Origin: an uncultured Bacteroides sp.
GTDB lineage: Bacteria > Bacteroidota > Bacteroidia > Bacteroidales > Bacteroidaceae
Reading direction: 5' to 3'
NCBI RefSeq assembly: GCF_905207245.1
Contig: NZ_CAJLKP010000103.1
Span: 1 to 16,353, forward strand
DNA: 16,353 bases
Below, one piece after another: positions 16,209 through 16,353 of this stretch. How positions within the stretch are numbered: the stretch's first letter is position 1; each line of letters opens with the position of its first letter. The notes under the pieces are model-generated. The model did no database searches and had not been told where the DNA came from. It saw only the letters and a program-made list of their open reading frames with translations. The translations under genes and the position numbers were made by a program.

Positions 16209-16242
16209 TTTGCTTGCATATAAGAGAAAAGTATTACTTTTG
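16209..16242 (+). promoter_or_regulatory. Promoter at the right edge
   Basis: TACTTTTG at 16235-16242 matches the TAnnTTTG box. TTTG at 16209-16212 lies 22 bp upstream, and CTTG at 16213-16216 lies 18 bp upstream. Transcription should start near 16249, shortly before the aromatic-rich frame that starts at 16276. Confidence 0.6.
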
Positions 16243-16275
16243 CCATGAAATTAAAAACAAAAAGAAAACGAAAGT

Positions 16276-16353
16276 ATGAATTTGTTTACTTATGCATATT
16301 ACTTCTTTTTTTACTTTTACTTTAGCCAGAAAGTAGAGCGGGAGTTTGTATGT
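16276..16353 (+). CDS. Putative Phe/Tyr-rich attenuation leader peptide, cut by the window edge
   Basis: The frame starting at ATG 16276 reads MNLFTYAYYFFFYFYFS and then QKVEREFVC to the last base, with no stop inside the window. Eleven of its first 16 residues are Phe or Tyr. This composition resembles classical ribosome-mediated attenuators such as the E. coli pheA leader peptide, where runs of the regulated amino acid stall the ribosome. A promoter lies about 35 bp upstream, which gives the short leader expected. After the aromatic run comes a GCGGGAG segment that could be one arm of an attenuator hairpin completed beyond the edge. The downstream gene is not in view; an aromatic amino-acid biosynthesis gene would be expected. 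An overlapping frame (16245-16325) is Leu-rich but starts too close to the promoter. The frame could also be a chance reading of T-rich DNA. Confidence 0.45.
   Translation, partial: MNLFTYAYYFFFYFYFSQKVEREFVC

Larger units (their letters stand above)
15744..16275. other. Gene-free interval between divergent promoters
   Basis: No convincing coding frame is seen apart from the possible upstream extension of the minus-strand gene (15744-15830). The interval contains a minus-strand promoter (15925-15956), a run of seven C (15989-15995), a hairpin at 16128-16163 and a plus-strand promoter (16209-16242). Confidence 0.55.

Noticed and set aside
16245..16325. 26-codon frame with a basic start and Leu-rich end, ending in TAG
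   Set aside because: Its start codon is only 3 bp after the -7 element, so it would lie before or at the transcription start. The overlapping Phe/Tyr frame fits the promoter better. A Leu-type leader is not fully excluded.
1..16353. CRISPR arrays, tRNA/rRNA genes, intact insertion sequences
   Set aside because: I saw no regularly spaced direct repeats of 25-40 bp, no cloverleaf-type tRNA sequence, no conserved rRNA segments and no transposase-like protein on either strand.

Overview
The window looks like chromosomal DNA from a Bacteroides-type gut bacterium (order Bacteroidales). Three things point there: an adjacent SusC-like/SusD-like outer-membrane pair, a membrane-bound TPR regulator of the DUF6377 type, and promoter-like sites of the Bacteroidetes form (TTTG, about 20 bp, TAnnTTTG) without strong Shine-Dalgarno sequences. 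The species cannot be named from the sequence alone.

Layout. (1) 1-102: left edge with a short degenerate 7-bp tandem repeat. (2) 103-900, minus: secreted M48 metallopeptidase, divergent from a TPR-repeat protein (1090-2049, plus). (3) 2056-3771, plus, 6 nt after the TPR gene: DUF6377-type regulator with N-terminal helical repeats, one membrane helix, a coiled coil and a C-terminal helix-turn-helix. (4) 3953-8833, plus: SusC-like TonB-dependent transporter and SusD-like lipoprotein, preceded by overlapping hairpins, repeated GTTTAC boxes and a TATCTTTG promoter element. (5) 8982-14553, plus, tightly packed: DcuC-family carrier, IadA-type isoaspartyl dipeptidase, and a 1008-residue exported protein that joins three hydrolase domains (alpha/beta-hydrolase, SGNH/DUF4886-like, M14 zinc carboxypeptidase). 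(6) 14554-15041: gene-free, with a palindrome and repeat cluster and a promoter embedded in an inverted repeat. (7) 15042-15235: internally deleted RhuM-family remnant, then an unrecognised minus-strand gene (15267-15743). (8) 15744-16353: gene-free stretch with two divergent promoters. At the right edge an open frame begins whose first 16 residues include 11 Phe/Tyr, which looks like an aromatic amino-acid attenuation leader peptide.

How the genes may work together (inference). The regulator beside susC probably senses an extracytoplasmic or metabolic cue and controls the SusCD pair. No glycoside hydrolase, polysaccharide lyase or sulfatase is encoded nearby. The enzymes present are an exported esterase/carboxypeptidase fusion, a beta-aspartyl dipeptidase and a C4-dicarboxylate-type carrier. 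This suggests uptake and breakdown of a peptide-like or acylated amino-acid substrate that yields aspartate/fumarate, not a classical polysaccharide utilization locus. The points most worth follow-up are the three-enzyme fusion, a Glu-to-Gln change in the substrate pocket of the isoaspartyl dipeptidase, and the aromatic leader at the right edge.
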